Assembly (NCBI RefSeq): GCF_958295425.1
Contig: NC_081153.1
Span: 22,165,833-22,229,832, forward strand
Direction: 5' to 3'
DNA: 64,000 bases
Source of the DNA: Solea solea
Lineage: Eukaryota; Chordata; Actinopteri; Pleuronectiformes; Soleidae
Positions within the stretch are counted from its first letter, which is position 1; every line of letters begins with the position of its first letter. Both the position numbers and the translations under genes were made by a program. Below are positions 45,085 to 56,384 of the stretch, one piece after another. The notes below the pieces were generated by a model. That model saw only the letters and a program-made list of their open reading frames with translations. It was not told the DNA's origin and made no database searches.

Positions 45085-48000
45085 ACATTGAAACTGTTTT
45101 GTCTAAAATGAAATGTATGTGACACTATTCAGTCGGGCCCGGGACTTAAGTGGATCCTGTCCTAATTTATTGACTCACAAAGTCAGATTTAAATCACTAT
45201 ACTACAGATTATTTTTACATGGCCTTTGATCACGTTGTAGTGACATATTTTGATAGTAACTCTAAAGCCTTTAACTTTAAAGCCACCTTTGAGTGTCAGT
45301 TGATTTCTGTTAGTCATTCAAACAGACTGTCAATGCAATGAAGATACAAACCACACCACCAATAAAAACCATGTCTGTATGAAAAAAATGGACCTTCTGG
45401 CCACTACTTTAATATATCTAAACAATCTAATTATCGTTGCCATTACCGCCATTCTATTGTAATGGAACTAATGTTGTGGCAAATTGTAGGCAATGCCAGT
45501 TTCCATGGACACAGTTATAGCAAGAGTTGTGTCTCATCAGACTGTTTGTGGGCCCCATAAACTGTTCACTCTCCCTCTGTTTTCCATCTGTTTGCATCTA
45601 AAGTGACTCCGCCGCTTTTGTTTCAGGCCATTAGCTGTTGCACTTCTCATATATTGCGTCCTTATTGGAAGTCATACCTTATCGTCAGCGGCGTACTTGA
45701 ACACAGAAGAGTCCGTTTGAAGGCTCCGGCCTTTTTACTGTTTCTGCTGATTAACAGCCACACATGGCTCCTATTACACATTTGTGGAGTCGTAGATATG
45801 AGCTGTGGGGGAAATAACAAGATGAAAAGAAAACGTTAAAGAGATGAAATGAGTCACAAAATCACTGACTGTAATGTTGTTGTTGTGCCTCTCAACACGA
45901 GCCCAACACAACAAACACAACACTTTTAGAACATTTTTCTACAAAGCACATAGTAGTTTGTAATTATATGTAATTATATGTAACACTGGCATGATGATGG
46001 ACCATATTTCAGAAATAGAAAAAAGCACTTCCTCCTACAGCGCAACAAGCAGTTCCAACAATGATATCTGTAAATAGAGAATATTATATACACTCTCTTC
46101 CCTGAGACAATGCCAGGTCCAGTCTGTGCTAGTGTCTAATCTGCTGTTGTTAAGTCGTATTAGAAGTAGACTAGACTTAGATTCTAGACTTAAAAGGTTA
46201 AAAAGATTCAGTTTTTAACAAATTGAAGCAATGGAAGATCTGAAAATCATGCACATGGGAATGTTACACATGTTTTACGTATGCACATGTTAAAACAAAT
46301 TGATGTGATGTCGGCATGACACATGAAGTGAAACCTTAACCTTAACTTGTATGACAAGATCTATACATAGGAAACACCTTTACCTGTCTGAAGTAACAAA
46401 AAATAGCTTCAGCGCTGTCCTTGGTGCTGAACACATTTTACTATAATACTACTGTATAATACATCTAGAAACCCAATCTAAAACCAAATACCTGTTTCAG
46501 ATCTGTGGTCATCATTAACGTTTAAATCCACAGTTGAAGCCAGGCTGCAGGGTGTCAGGACTCAGTCCTGCTAATATTTCACGATAAATGCCTAAAATAA
46601 CGTATTCTATGCAACAGATTTTAAAACTGTATCGAAAGATCATTTCCTTTCTGTTTTGGTTGTGAGGTGTGTGTGTGGCTCATGGTAATAAACAAGTCTA
46701 TTCTCACTCACTCACATTGAAATGCACCAGTGATATGGGTGGCTGAGTCTCATCACACGGTGGTTTAATTGGTCGTCATTTCCTGGACCTCCAGCGCCGT
46801 AAAGGCTGGAAAAGCTGCACCTATAAAATACGAATTATCCGTCAAAAATTGTAAATCACCATTGCTTTATAATAATAACAGGTTGAGGCCCAGATAAGAC
46901 GGCGTCTGGGTCTGATTCCAGACTGCAGTCCGCCTATTTGAGCAGGGTTACAACAGCCCAAAAAGAAGAGAGAAAAAAAGTGTGAAATTAGATTTCATGG
47001 TGTGGAAACTTTTCACAAACCTTTGCTGAATTGATGACAACACTGTGTGTACGCTCAGTATCTATAGATTTCCCTGCAGTTTCATTATATCTGCTGCACT
47101 TAGAAGTCTTTCACCGATGACACTCTGTGCTCTCTTACACATGTTCTGTTGTTATATAAGACATGTATTGGTTTTATAGTCCATCATCCTCTGTGTGTGT
47201 GTGTGTGTGTCAGTTAAATCTCATATACATTTGTACTGTTTACCTGACCCTTGTGTAAGCTTTTATATTGTTCTACATACCTTAGTTAATGTGTAAGTGC
47301 ATGCACAGTACTACACTTTGTACTGCTACACTTTGTGTAGCATGTGTTTTGTTAACTTTGTATCAATCCATACCAAAACTTTTATTTTGAAATAATTGTT
47401 TGAAGGTTTGACGTGAATATTATCACACATTTATTGTGGAGTATCCTCACATAGCTTTAATATTCTATTGCCCAGCCCATAATTTATACCATGACACATT
47501 GCTGTTGCTCTAGGCTGTGGACAAACTAACTGGTTCTGCAAAGTTTTCCATATTAAAGTAGCACTGAACTTGCATTAGCACCATTAGTAGAAAAGGGTTT
47601 CTTTCCGAGCTCTGCTACAGTACTCGTGTATTTTGCTGTATTTATTTCATCAGTCTGTCTTCGTGGCTAAAGGCCATTTTTACATCAGTGTGATTACAGG
47701 TGTGAAGGAGTTCTACTGCGTATTTAAAACAGGTTATTGTAGCTCCAGGTGACATGATGTCACAGGCTTGGTTTTACCTGCGTCACATTCATTGATCTAG
47801 ATTATCCCATCAACTTGTGTTATGTAGAGTCATTGGTTCAAGTTGATTAATTGACATTGTTTTTATTGAATTTAATAAGTTGTTACTTTTATTGACTTAA
47901 AGGAACACTCTGTGTCTTTTGTACATGAATACTGTGACAAACAGGGGTTGAGAGAGCCAGTGCATGAATACTGTTTAATTGTGATATCTTTGATATTATA

Positions 48001-49076
48001 GTCAATTACATTGATTTTACATTGACAAATTATTGCTACACACATTATCTTTTAGGATGAGATCCACAAAAACTCTGTATATTTTATTTGACTGTGAACA
48101 GAAGATTCAAATGTTTTTTCTAACTTTGTACTTAAGATTTATTAAATACTACATTAACAGGTTATATTTTGAATATGTCCACTTTACCTTTACTTTATTA
48201 TTATATTATTTTGATTTGCATTAGATCAAAGATTTTGGACCCGAGAAGAGTGAAATGAAATGAGCATGGTCCAAATCTTATTAGCCTTCTACTTAATATT
48301 TATTAGATAACACAGGCATAACATTTTATTTTGATTCTTTTAGCAAACACCTGAGCTTTAAATATGGCCATTATACCTAATCAAAATGATGTTATGTTAA
48401 TTTATTAATATGGCTATATTATGCACAAGTTTTCATCTTGTCCTTTTAAATGGGTGAGGTAGTTTGTCATCTTTAAAAAGTGGGTCCCTGTACACTGCAA
48501 AACGTTTGGGAAACACTAATGTAAAGCATCTGGGGTTGCATCTTTGCACAGTATATATATTCATTTATAAAAACATAAAAAAAAACATGATTTGGAGATT
48601 TGGAACAAGAAAAACCTTCTGGGCCTTGATAGAGATCTCCCATGGTGTGCTTGATGTAGCGAACAACAAAGTAGTGTTTTTGGCCACATTTGTCTGACGG
48701 TAACTCAGAAAGAAAAACAACATCTTTTTATGACATTTTCTTGGATGTAGGTTATGGCCCAAGGAAGATGAGATTTTGGTGTTGATGTGGGGAAAATGAG
48801 CAGCCTTCACAGAGCTTTGCACTCTGTGAGTGCTCTCTCAAGTATTAAGTCTGGTTTTGGGTTTGGTACAATCACTTCTTTGGTCTGTGTGTCAGTGTCT
48901 TTTCTATTTTTTAGTGCATCCAAGGAGACAAACAATGAGTTTTGATTGCTCAGTGCATCAGTCATTGCAGGCAGGAGGTGTGATTTTGTGAAGCTGTCAT
49001 TGAATGTTTCTAACTACCGCTGCTCATCATCTCTTCCAGACCTCATTGTTATCTGCACTTCAGACCTGCTCTGGTT
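45085..49076. other. unassigned AT-rich sequence
   Basis: No gene was recognised in this 4-kb stretch. About 45400-45560 is repeat-free and might be conserved non-coding DNA. A GT repeat lies at 47191-47211. At 48478-48522 'tgggtccctgtacactgc' and 'aacgtttgggaaacact' resemble the terminus of a DNA element. Frames at 45603-45839, 48033-48224 and 48464-48822 lack motifs. Confidence 0.35.
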
Positions 49077-49236
49077 TAGGGCTGCAGTAATTAATCAACT
49101 CATTCATCAATGAAGTGCCTCTTAAATGTGAAAATGTTATGTTGCTCCTCTATGACAGCGAACTCATTATCTTTGGTTTGTGGTTAAAACAAAACAAAAA
49201 CTGAAGAATAATGGCAAGATATCAGAAATGTCATGT
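49077..49236 (+). mobile_element. hAT-like MITE left end (TAGGGCTGCA type)
   Basis: It begins 'tagggctgcagtaattaatc' and continues with 'cttaaatgtgaaaatgtt', 'gctcctctatgacag' and 'atctttggtttgtgg'. I recall this order from an abundant teleost repeat whose consensus starts TAGGGCTGCAACTAA. The right half is missing; the next element starts at 49242. Confidence 0.6.
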
Positions 49237-49241
49237 GACAG

Positions 49242-49710
49242 TGTCATGCTCCGTTTGTCCATGTCATTTTATTGTGAAAATCCTTCTTATTTTGAAGTTG
49301 TTCTTGTCCCTTGCCTGCGTGCACTTTACTTTTCCCCTCCTTGATTACCCCAACCTGTTTTAGGTGTGTGTTGTTCGTCACAGCTGTTCATCGTCTCCCT
49401 AATTCCTCTGTGTATTTAACCACACCCCCTTCCTTGGTCTTTGTTTGTCACCGACTCGACACAGACCTTTCGTGCGCTCCTCTCTAGTCTAGTATTTGTT
49501 GTCAGTTTTTTCCAGTTGTCGTGCACGTGAGTGCTTCTGTGCCGCTGTTGAACTCTGCTCATCTGTTGCAGTCAAAGTGACTCACGTCGATCTGCGTTCA
49601 TATGCTGTTTGAGGATCTTCGTTCCTGTCTGCCTGCCTTGTTTTTTGGTGTTTAAATAAAGACTGTTGCTTACCACCATCCTGCATCTGGCTCCAGTTCT
49701 GTTTGTAACA
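49242..49710 (+). mobile_element. solo LTR (TGTCATGC...TTGTAACA), 469 bp
   Basis: It starts 'tgtcatgctccg' and ends 'ctgtttgtaaca', the TG...CA ends of an LTR. Flanking pentamers are GACAG (49237-49241) and TACAG (49711-49715), a 4-of-5 match fitting a decayed target duplication. Inside are 'gtgtatttaaccac' (TATA-like, near 49410) and 'tgtttaaataaagac' (polyadenylation-type, near 49650), the order expected of U3, R and U5. No gag or pol remnant adjoins, so it is a solo LTR left by recombination. Its family members in this window are at 8233 and 63690, all on the plus strand. A Ty3-type source is likely but not shown. Confidence 0.75.
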
Positions 49711-50105
49711 TACAGTGAGAATAGAGCATTAAAAATCACAACAAACGCACATTATTGTCCTTTCACACGTTAAACGTTGTGCAGTTCAAAAGTGCATCAT
49801 CAGAAAATCATTTTCAGCATGAGCTCCAATTATCAATTTATATGTGGCTGTCTGTACATCTACTGCAAGAGCTGGAAACTCTCATTATCTTTCAATATTA
49901 ACTTGAACTGAAATGACCTGCATCAGAATAGTAAAAACCTGTATTTGTCATTATTAAGTTAAAAACATGAACATAAATAGAAATAGAAATATGTTTGCCC
50001 AGCAAACAATCCTAAATAACAACAGCAACATGCAATCAGACAACGCCATGCAGTACTGTAGGAATAATTCACAGAATGAATGATATTTGGTGAGGTGGTG
50101 TGTGT
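49711..50105. other. unassigned sequence
   Basis: I see nothing supportable here beyond an ATAGAAAT-type AT-rich run near 49975. Confidence 0.5.
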
Positions 50106-50109
50106 GTGT

Positions 50110-50584
50110 GGGGGGGGGGCTTAGTGTGCATGAGAGTTCAATCTGGTGATGGCTCAGGGAAAGAAGCTGTTCTCAGTCTGTTTGGCCGGGTTCTAATGGA
50201 CCTGCAGCGCCTGCCTGAGGGGGTGGTGGGCGGGGTGGGATCTGTCCAGAGTGAGGCATCGGGAAGAGTAGATATCCTTCAGCCGATAATCCTGGAGCCT
50301 CCTCCGCTCTGCATCAGAGCAGTGAGAGAACCACACCGAGGTACGCTGTCGATGGAGGAGCAGTAGCAGTTGAAGCTGGGGGCAGGGTGGAGCTGGGCTG
50401 GTGAGGCTGCAGACTGCAGGGGTGGGACCTCGAAGTGTGCGACGAACGCGTTCAGCTAGTCTGCCAGAGCTGTGCTTGTGTCCTTGGCTGCGGTGTTCGC
50501 CCCCCTGTGGTTGGTCAGCTGCTGAATCCCCTGCCACACCTGCTCTGGCAGCGCTGTAGAGGGCTCTGTCCCCTGACCACATGC
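50110..50584 (-). pseudogene. LINE fragment with internal deletion
   Basis: The minus strand from 50580 reads, in frame, 'ALYSAARA' and then (after a frame change) 'WQGIQQLTNHRG' and 'LNAFVAHFEVPP', the linker block before the RT domain of a teleost LINE. It then jumps to 'VWFSHCSDAERRRLQ' and 'DIYSSRCLTLD+SHPAH'-like sequence, a block normally several hundred residues later, and to an 'SGRRCRSIR'-type end near 50200. The whole RT catalytic core is missing. A G10 run at 50110-50119 marks the 3' side. A plus-strand 88-codon frame is antisense to it. Confidence 0.8.
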
Positions 50585-50818
50585 GGGTCACGGGGGATGT
50601 TGTGCCAATCTCAGCTGACATAGGGCGATAGGCGAGGTCACACCCTGGACAGTGACAGTGACAGAGACAAACAATCCTCCACTCTCACACTCACAAGTGT
50701 TTTTAGGACTGCGGGAGGAAACCGGAGAACCCAGAGAACCCGGAGAACCCGGAGAACCTGGAGAACCTGGAGAAAACCCACGCACTCCATAAGGCACTTG
50801 TTCCGACCGGATCGTGAA
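50585..50818 (-). mobile_element. tRNA-type SINE, family 1, joined to the LINE fragment
   Basis: On the minus strand from 50818 it reads a decayed B box ('gttcacgatccgg'), 'tcggaacaagtgcc', then the 'cccacagtcc'-type and 'ctgtccagggtgtga' blocks, and 'gagattggcacaac' near its 3' end. This is collinear with 40370-40660. It stops exactly where the LINE fragment begins, in the same orientation, with no tail between them. The part corresponding to 'ctccaggttctccggc' is expanded into a 9-bp tandem repeat. Confidence 0.82.
50721..50778 (+). repeat. 9-bp tandem repeat (GGAGAACCC)n within the SINE
   Basis: About six units of GGAGAACCC/GGAGAACCT. The other family-1 copies have only one or two such units, so it expanded after this SINE inserted. 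Confidence 0.9.
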
Positions 50819-52727
50819 CATTACTTAAGAAGTGTGGTGTGGTGTGTGTGTCAGTGGTGGCTGCTGGTTTGAAACAGGGGAACTCATTTCAGACCCAGTT
50901 AATTATACATCAATTCTGCAAATATACGTATATCTATATATTTAGATATGTTCAGAAAAGTTTGTTCCAAGTTCTGCAGTCCAGCAGGAGGCGCCACCAT
51001 CATGGATCACATACACTACAGCAGTCTGTCTCTGTATGCTACAGCCTCGAGTTTAAAGTCAGGATATTATCCTGGTTCATTTTGGCGAGATCACTGCATG
51101 ATCATCACTGAGTCCTTAAACGTTCAAATCAGCTGTTTCACCATCATTAGCTGTCAGTAAATCTTACGTACTTAAGCTTTAATTCTCACAAGATATGGAT
51201 TGAACTTTGAGAACTCAACAGACATAAAGTAAAGGCTTTATAAAACGTATAATGTTATGTAGTTTGCCGGCCTGAAATCTTTAAACGCTTTTCATTGAAA
51301 TTCTTGGGTCCTCTTGTCAGCGTGCAGTCATCACATCACATGAAATGTCCCGGTATTGCACCTCGACTTACTTGAACTAATGGATGTGTTGTGTTGATTT
51401 AAAAGTAGAACTTGATTTAAAAGGTTGTTATGAAAGTGGTATGAAAATTGCTTGGCACTGAAGCGTGACCCAGTGTTTGACTGGTCACGCTTTTCTGCTG
51501 ACTCTTTTCACATTTTCACAGAATACATGGGCACAGCTTTGGAAAGCAATATGTTAGTTTACAGCAATCATAAACAATATTTCTGCAATGTTCGCAGGAC
51601 ATGTTATCCAATCCTCCTGCCGTGTGTGTGTGGTGGATCTCTGTGTACCTCCACAAAGGACCAACCACTGTTGACCTTCACTTTCAACCTTATAAAATGG
51701 AAAATCTCAGCTTTGAAAACGAGTCAGTCTTGTTTGTCCAAAGTTTTGTGAGATTTTCAAAGTCGAACACACTTAACTCTTCCACTCGCCATCTTTCATT
51801 GACAGCTTGTTGGCCTTCTTTCACACCTCGGACGTTCACTGGCCTTTAAAAGCTACTGTTGGGTAAACTAACACTTTAACACCTGTGGTGAAAAATACTT
51901 CTCTTTAAAATCTGACCGAAGTCAGAGATAACGTTTCGCATTTGGAAATCTCCACACTAAAGCAATTATCTGTGACTTTAGGTTGATCATGTTTAGCAAG
52001 ACGAGTAACGTCAGTGCCAATTTTGCTTTAGAGACTTGAATATCTGCACGAATAAGAAATGCTCAGAGCAAGCAGTTTTGATTTAAGATACGTGTGCACT
52101 CTACGTATTCAACCTTCATCTCAAAGCGAAGGCAGCCTCGTCAGGACTGACACTGTCTGCTTTTCAAGCTGCGCTTTCAAAGTGCGCCTTCATCACTGTG
52201 AAATCAGGAAATGTTGCATCCAAGGGATTGAAGCCTTTGTCGGTGCAATTCATTGATGGTAACAACCTCAGTGAAATGGCAGCAATGTTCCCCAGACCAC
52301 AGTCTGAGAGGTGACATTTTGTTGAACAGCATTTCATTTCCTTATTATCTTCTCATGTGCAATACACCATCACTCCTTTTTTCTCCCAGTGATGCACCTT
52401 TGTACTTTCCCCCCTTTCTCTGCCCAGAATTATCCTATTTGGTTCACATCATTCCTTTTTCCCCTGCCTTGGACCCATGTGTGATTCCCTTCCACATGAT
52501 CAGAGATTTCCAGTCATGTTCAAGCTTTGCCTCCATGTGTTACTACTGACTTCAGTTAACAAACATCATGATAATGTTAATGATAGATGTCAGGTCAGCT
52601 GTGCGTAGTAAATGTCACAGCTTCATGCTCAAGGTCAAATTAATTTATATAACACATTCAAAAACAACTCATGCTGTAAATGATTTAATAAGGAAACAAA
52701 ACACAGAATAAAAAAGTCAATACAACT
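50819..52727. other. unassigned sequence
   Basis: No gene was recognised. Around 50975-51010 'agcaggaggcgccacc' resembles part of a dispersed teleost repeat, but I cannot set limits. Frames at 51452-51849 and 52253-52549 have no motif. Confidence 0.4.
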
Positions 52728-53230
52728 AGGGATGTGATCGGGCCGATCACGTGGTTTCAGACTCGATCGGAATCCAACGTTTGATCAGGGATCAAATGTA
52801 TGTATATTTATTCTCATTATTTTTTATCAGAGCTATAATATTTCAAAAGAAATTGGAAAAATGTCAGCTTAGTTTTTTTACACATAACGATTTACTATGG
52901 TTATATGGTGGTACAGAGTCGCAGTGACACTGTTGGTGGAATGCCGTAAACGAAGGAGAACACGGCAGCAGCTTGAAGCTGTGGGCGCAAATACGTCTGT
53001 GGTGTGGAGGAATTTCAAGTGGATGACAAAAACATTGCCATTGCAAACGGTGAGGTCTGCAAACTTCTCTGCAAACAGATCTCAATGCTCCATTCAACAC
53101 AACAAACACCCAACACAATACACAAGTTTACCCAGGCAACCCAGTGGAATACCTCTGTGATGACAGAGAGGCAATGTCTAACAGTCTTTGTCCATTTTAA
53201 GCTTGTTGCCCCATGATCTCCCCCAGGCAA
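52728..53230 (+). pseudogene. hAT transposon remnant with BED-type zinc finger
   Basis: A terminus-like 'agggatgtgatcgggccg' at about 52732 is followed by 'TSVVWRNFK' near 52995 and, in the next frame, 'DDKNIAIANGEVCKLLCKQI' then 'STQQTPNTIHKF' (53019-53130). Together these give the BED finger order: VW+.F, the paired cysteine region (C-x2-3-C), and the downstream TxNxxxH block. It normally binds DNA at the N-terminus of hAT transposases and of host ZBED proteins. A frameshift lies in the middle and no catalytic domain follows, so it is a dead fragment of a transposase or of an element derived from one. Confidence 0.7.
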
Positions 53231-54649
53231 AGGCCATCAGAGGTGATCATAAGTCATGGGGATCATTGGTGGGATTGTTTGGAGGCATTTTCATCTACAT
53301 CTACAGTTTGGAGATGACTGTAACCTTTCCAGACTTCTATCAACTGCACAATCCATTTTGTATTTAACAAACATGCAGGTTTTACTTTGAGGGACAGACT
53401 TGCAACTATAAACACGATAAATAGTTATAGGCCTAAATAATTGCTCTCAATAGAGTCCAACTGTACATGTGCTTTTAAATGAGTTCAGTGTATTTCCTGG
53501 CTCAGTCTGTTTATCATTTGCTGTTTTCCTCTGTGTTCTTACAAAGCTGTGTAAGAACGTATGGCGTGTCCTTGGACATGGTCCTTGAATCACAAGACAT
53601 TGTGTTCACCCCTCACCTTCCCCTTGACACAGTACAAGGGTGTACGTGTTTGGTTTGAATGCGGAACATGAAGTAGAAACACAGCTGTGGTTTATGTAAA
53701 AGCTGCAAGGTTCCCATTGGCTTGTCCAGCAGGACTGAGGCCATGCACGACAGCATGTTGTTTACTTCTTTATTTTCTAGGATTATTTGTTAAACTGTCT
53801 GTGCTCACAGCAGATTACAAGAGCAGGATTATCTGGTCAAACAAAATATTGAAATCTATTCAAATTGACACAACGATTTCTTAACTAATTGGTTTCATGT
53901 GTTTTTTTTCCCTCTGTGTTCTTAGTTTCTTTCTTTCCTTCACTCGATTATTTGAAGTCATTTATTTTTCATAGTTTCATAGTCTTGGTCGGGGTACATT
54001 GCTTCAAGAGACAGGAACACATAGATGTGATGGATACACAGATACCAGGAAACCTAAATATGAAAAAGGAAGAAGAATAAGAAGAGGAGGGAGGATATCA
54101 GCTCTATGTGATTCCAGACTCTGTCCGATGGAGAGAGCCCATTTACTGTGAACTGTACTTAAACTGGTTCAGTTTGACAAGGCGCTAAAATTGACTTTTG
54201 CTAACAGGGACAATATTGCCCTCCAAAATGGTACAGCCCTATAGCAACACATGGTAAATTGTTGTTGTGCATTTGTTGTTGTTGTTTTCTAGTCTTGATA
54301 ACCACTCAAAGCTGTAGCCCTTTTTACAAAAGGTGCTCTGTACATAAAGGTTGATTGATTGATACATGACAATCACATTTACACACACATCAATAGGTGA
54401 TAGCATGTTTCTGCTGAATTGAACACATACTTAATTCACACCAGTAGTGAACACACAATCCAGGATCAGGAGCAGTTGGGATTTCATGCAAACTCTTACT
54501 GTAGCTTGTTACTGGTAATTAAAGCTTAAGCAAACTGTAATATTATTTTAAAATAAAGTTAGATTACATTATTTTTCTACTGCAAATCTTGCCTGCCTAG
54601 ATGTTTTTTAACAGTTTCCCAGAAATTAGGCTTATTTAACATTCTTGAA
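53231..54649. other. unassigned sequence
   Basis: No gene was recognised. At about 54335-54362 'ggtgctctgtacataaagg' with a TTGATTGATTGA tail resembles the extreme 3' end of a LINE or SINE on the plus strand. Confidence 0.4.
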
Positions 54650-54903
54650 TATCTATTTTTGCAGTGTGGCATCAACAAGGCATTTTTCTCCTGCAGAAGT
54701 GCTGCGCGCTGGATATTTTCTCTTTTTTGGACCATTCTCTGTAAACAGTAGAGATGGTTGTGTGTGGAAATCCCAGTAGATCAACAGTTTCTGAAATACT
54801 CAGACCAGCAACCATGCTGCATTCAAATTCACTTTAATCGCCTTCCTTCCTCACTCTGGTGCTAAATGCATTGAGTTGCTGCATTGTGATTTGATGAATA
54901 AAT
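54650..54903 (+). mobile_element. interspersed repeat (GACCATTCTCTGTAAAC type), left part
   Basis: Recognisable words in order: 'ggcatcaacaaggcattttt', 'ctggatattttctc', 'ttggaccattctctgtaaac', 'gagatggttgtgtgtg', 'atcccagtagatcaacag', 'tctgaaatactcagaccagc' and 'aatgcattgagttgctgc'. I recall this exact order from a repeat spread across fish and amphibian genomes, which ends 'acctaataaagtggccgg'. The copy breaks off at about 54903 and its end is found 490 bp downstream. Confidence 0.75.
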
Positions 54904-54991
54904 ATTATGGACCATTGAGTAATTACCAATCACCGCCACTTCTCTACATGATTTACTTTTCTCTCACCTCACTCTCTATCTCACTCTCTCA

Positions 54992-55025
54992 CATACACAC
55001 ACACACACATACAGAGAGAGAGAGA
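54992..55025 (+). repeat. (AC)n/(AG)n compound microsatellite
   Basis: About eight CA units pass into seven GA units after 'atac'. It lies between the two halves of the split repeat. Confidence 0.9.
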
Positions 55026-55284
55026 CTGAAACATAACTGTCTTTTAATATTGTTCATCCAGACTGCATCCAGAAAACTTGGAGCTACGTTGTGCAGGAAC
55101 AGCAGCAGCAGCTGTGATTGGCACATGCAGGCAAGTAGCCAATGGTCTACATATATGCAGTCGTCTTGCTTTAGTAGCATTATGTAGCCTTGCCTCAGTC
55201 AGTCATTGTGTAAAATGCTTTAGTGTGTGTGCAGCACAGTATTGTGGGAGACACAGAAACAAAACACTGCTAAACTGAGAAGCA

Positions 55285-55385
55285 AAGAGAGACGTTGAGC
55301 TGATTAGTTTAATCAGCATTGTGTGAACTCATTTGATAATGGTTTGAATGTAGTTGACGTTTGTTTATATTTAAAAGTTACAGGT
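55285..55385 (+). repeat. interspersed repeat shared with 7395-7485
   Basis: See the matching copy: 'taatcagcattgtgtgaac' followed by 'tcatttgataatggtttg' is collinear with 7427-7462. It lies immediately before the separated right end at 55392. Confidence 0.5.
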
Positions 55386-55391
55386 CGAACA

Positions 55392-55438
55392 GCTTTAACA
55401 TGCAGTTGAACAGCTGTGCCTAATAAAATGAGCGGTCA
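55392..55438 (+). mobile_element. interspersed repeat (GACCATTCTCTGTAAAC type), detached right end
   Basis: The sequence 'ctttaacatgcagttgaac' followed by 'gtgcctaataaaatgagcgg' is the terminal block of the family whose left part lies at 54650-54903. The order and orientation are consistent, so the element was probably one copy split by about 490 bp of later insertion. Confidence 0.65.
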
Positions 55439-55585
55439 AAAAGTAAAGCAAGCGGCAGGTTTTATGAGTGCGCTGTGGCTGGCTGTCTGGCACTTGAAGT
55501 AAACTCCAGTGTGAGCGTTCTGTTTCACTTCTGTTTCTGCTATTTAAAACATTTTATATGTCAGAACTTTTACAATAAGAAATAA

Positions 55586-55613
55586 AATAATAATAATAAT
55601 AATAATAAATAAT
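55586..55613 (+). repeat. (AAT)n microsatellite
   Basis: About nine AAT units. Confidence 0.9.
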
Positions 55614-55953
55614 GTCAAAGATGCAGCAGCAGATTCCACTACACAATCAGCTCGTGTCTAAAGATAGTGCAGAGCAGCCAGGTTCAGGCTGATTGAAATG
55701 GAGCACCAGCTCTATGGATGCATTCAATGTTTGTCAAAAATGTTACGACTAAACAACTTTCATAATGCACAAGCTCGATCAATTCTGACCACCCTCCAAA
55801 CAATGTGGTGTTATTGCAGTTCTGTCTGTACAGCATCAAATCACTGGAGCGGTTGAGACTTGTACGTAAAACCCACTTGAATGGCTGCGTGTGGTTTAAA
55901 GTGACAGCTCAGTTTTTTCTTCAAGATTGCAAGTTTGATTGATGTGACACACT

Positions 55954-56041
55954 TGACCCCATGTTGCTCCTGATGGCTGTGCTGGCAGTGTGTGAATAGG
56001 TATGAAATATGAGTGCTATGAATGGCTGAATGCTAAACCTG
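55954..56041 (+). mobile_element. SINE family 2, 3' fragment
   Basis: It reads 'atgttgctcctgatggctg', then 'gtgtgaatagg', 'gctatgaatggctgaatg' and 'taaacctgt', collinear with 60487-60620. It runs straight into an AAT/ATTTA microsatellite, which may have grown from its tail. Confidence 0.6.
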
Positions 56042-56130
56042 TAATAATAATAATAATAATAATAAATTTAATTTAATTTAATTTAATTTAATTTAATTTA
56101 ATTTAATTTAATTTAATTTAATTTAATTTA
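56042..56130 (+). repeat. (AAT)n followed by (ATTTA)n, 13 units
   Basis: About eight AAT units and then 65 bp of uninterrupted ATTTA (56066-56130). ATTTA is also the AU-rich destabilising word in mRNA, but no transcript is evident here. Confidence 0.95.
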
Positions 56131-56344
56131 TATTTACCTGTGTTGCACAACAATCACAAAAATTACACTCTGCAGTTAATGACTGATTCATTTATTATTT
56201 TCTGTCTGTTGGAGCCCATTGACATAAAAAAATATTCCCCACACAATAAAGCTTATCTTGACCTAGAGTATGTTCTCTCACTTTTATATTTCATACTTTT
56301 TTTCTTATCATTCATCATTCCTTGAACTCATACTCCGCGTGTTT

Positions 56345-56384
56345 TCTTTCTTTCTTTCATTCTTTCTTTCTTTCTTTCTTTTAT
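56345..56384 (+). repeat. (TTTC)n microsatellite
   Basis: About ten TTTC units with one ATTC interruption. It directly abuts the hAT fragment to its right. Confidence 0.92.

Noticed and set aside
56066..56130. AU-rich mRNA instability element (ATTTA repeats)
   Set aside because: The 13 perfect units are a microsatellite adjoining a SINE fragment; no transcript or 3' UTR is evident.
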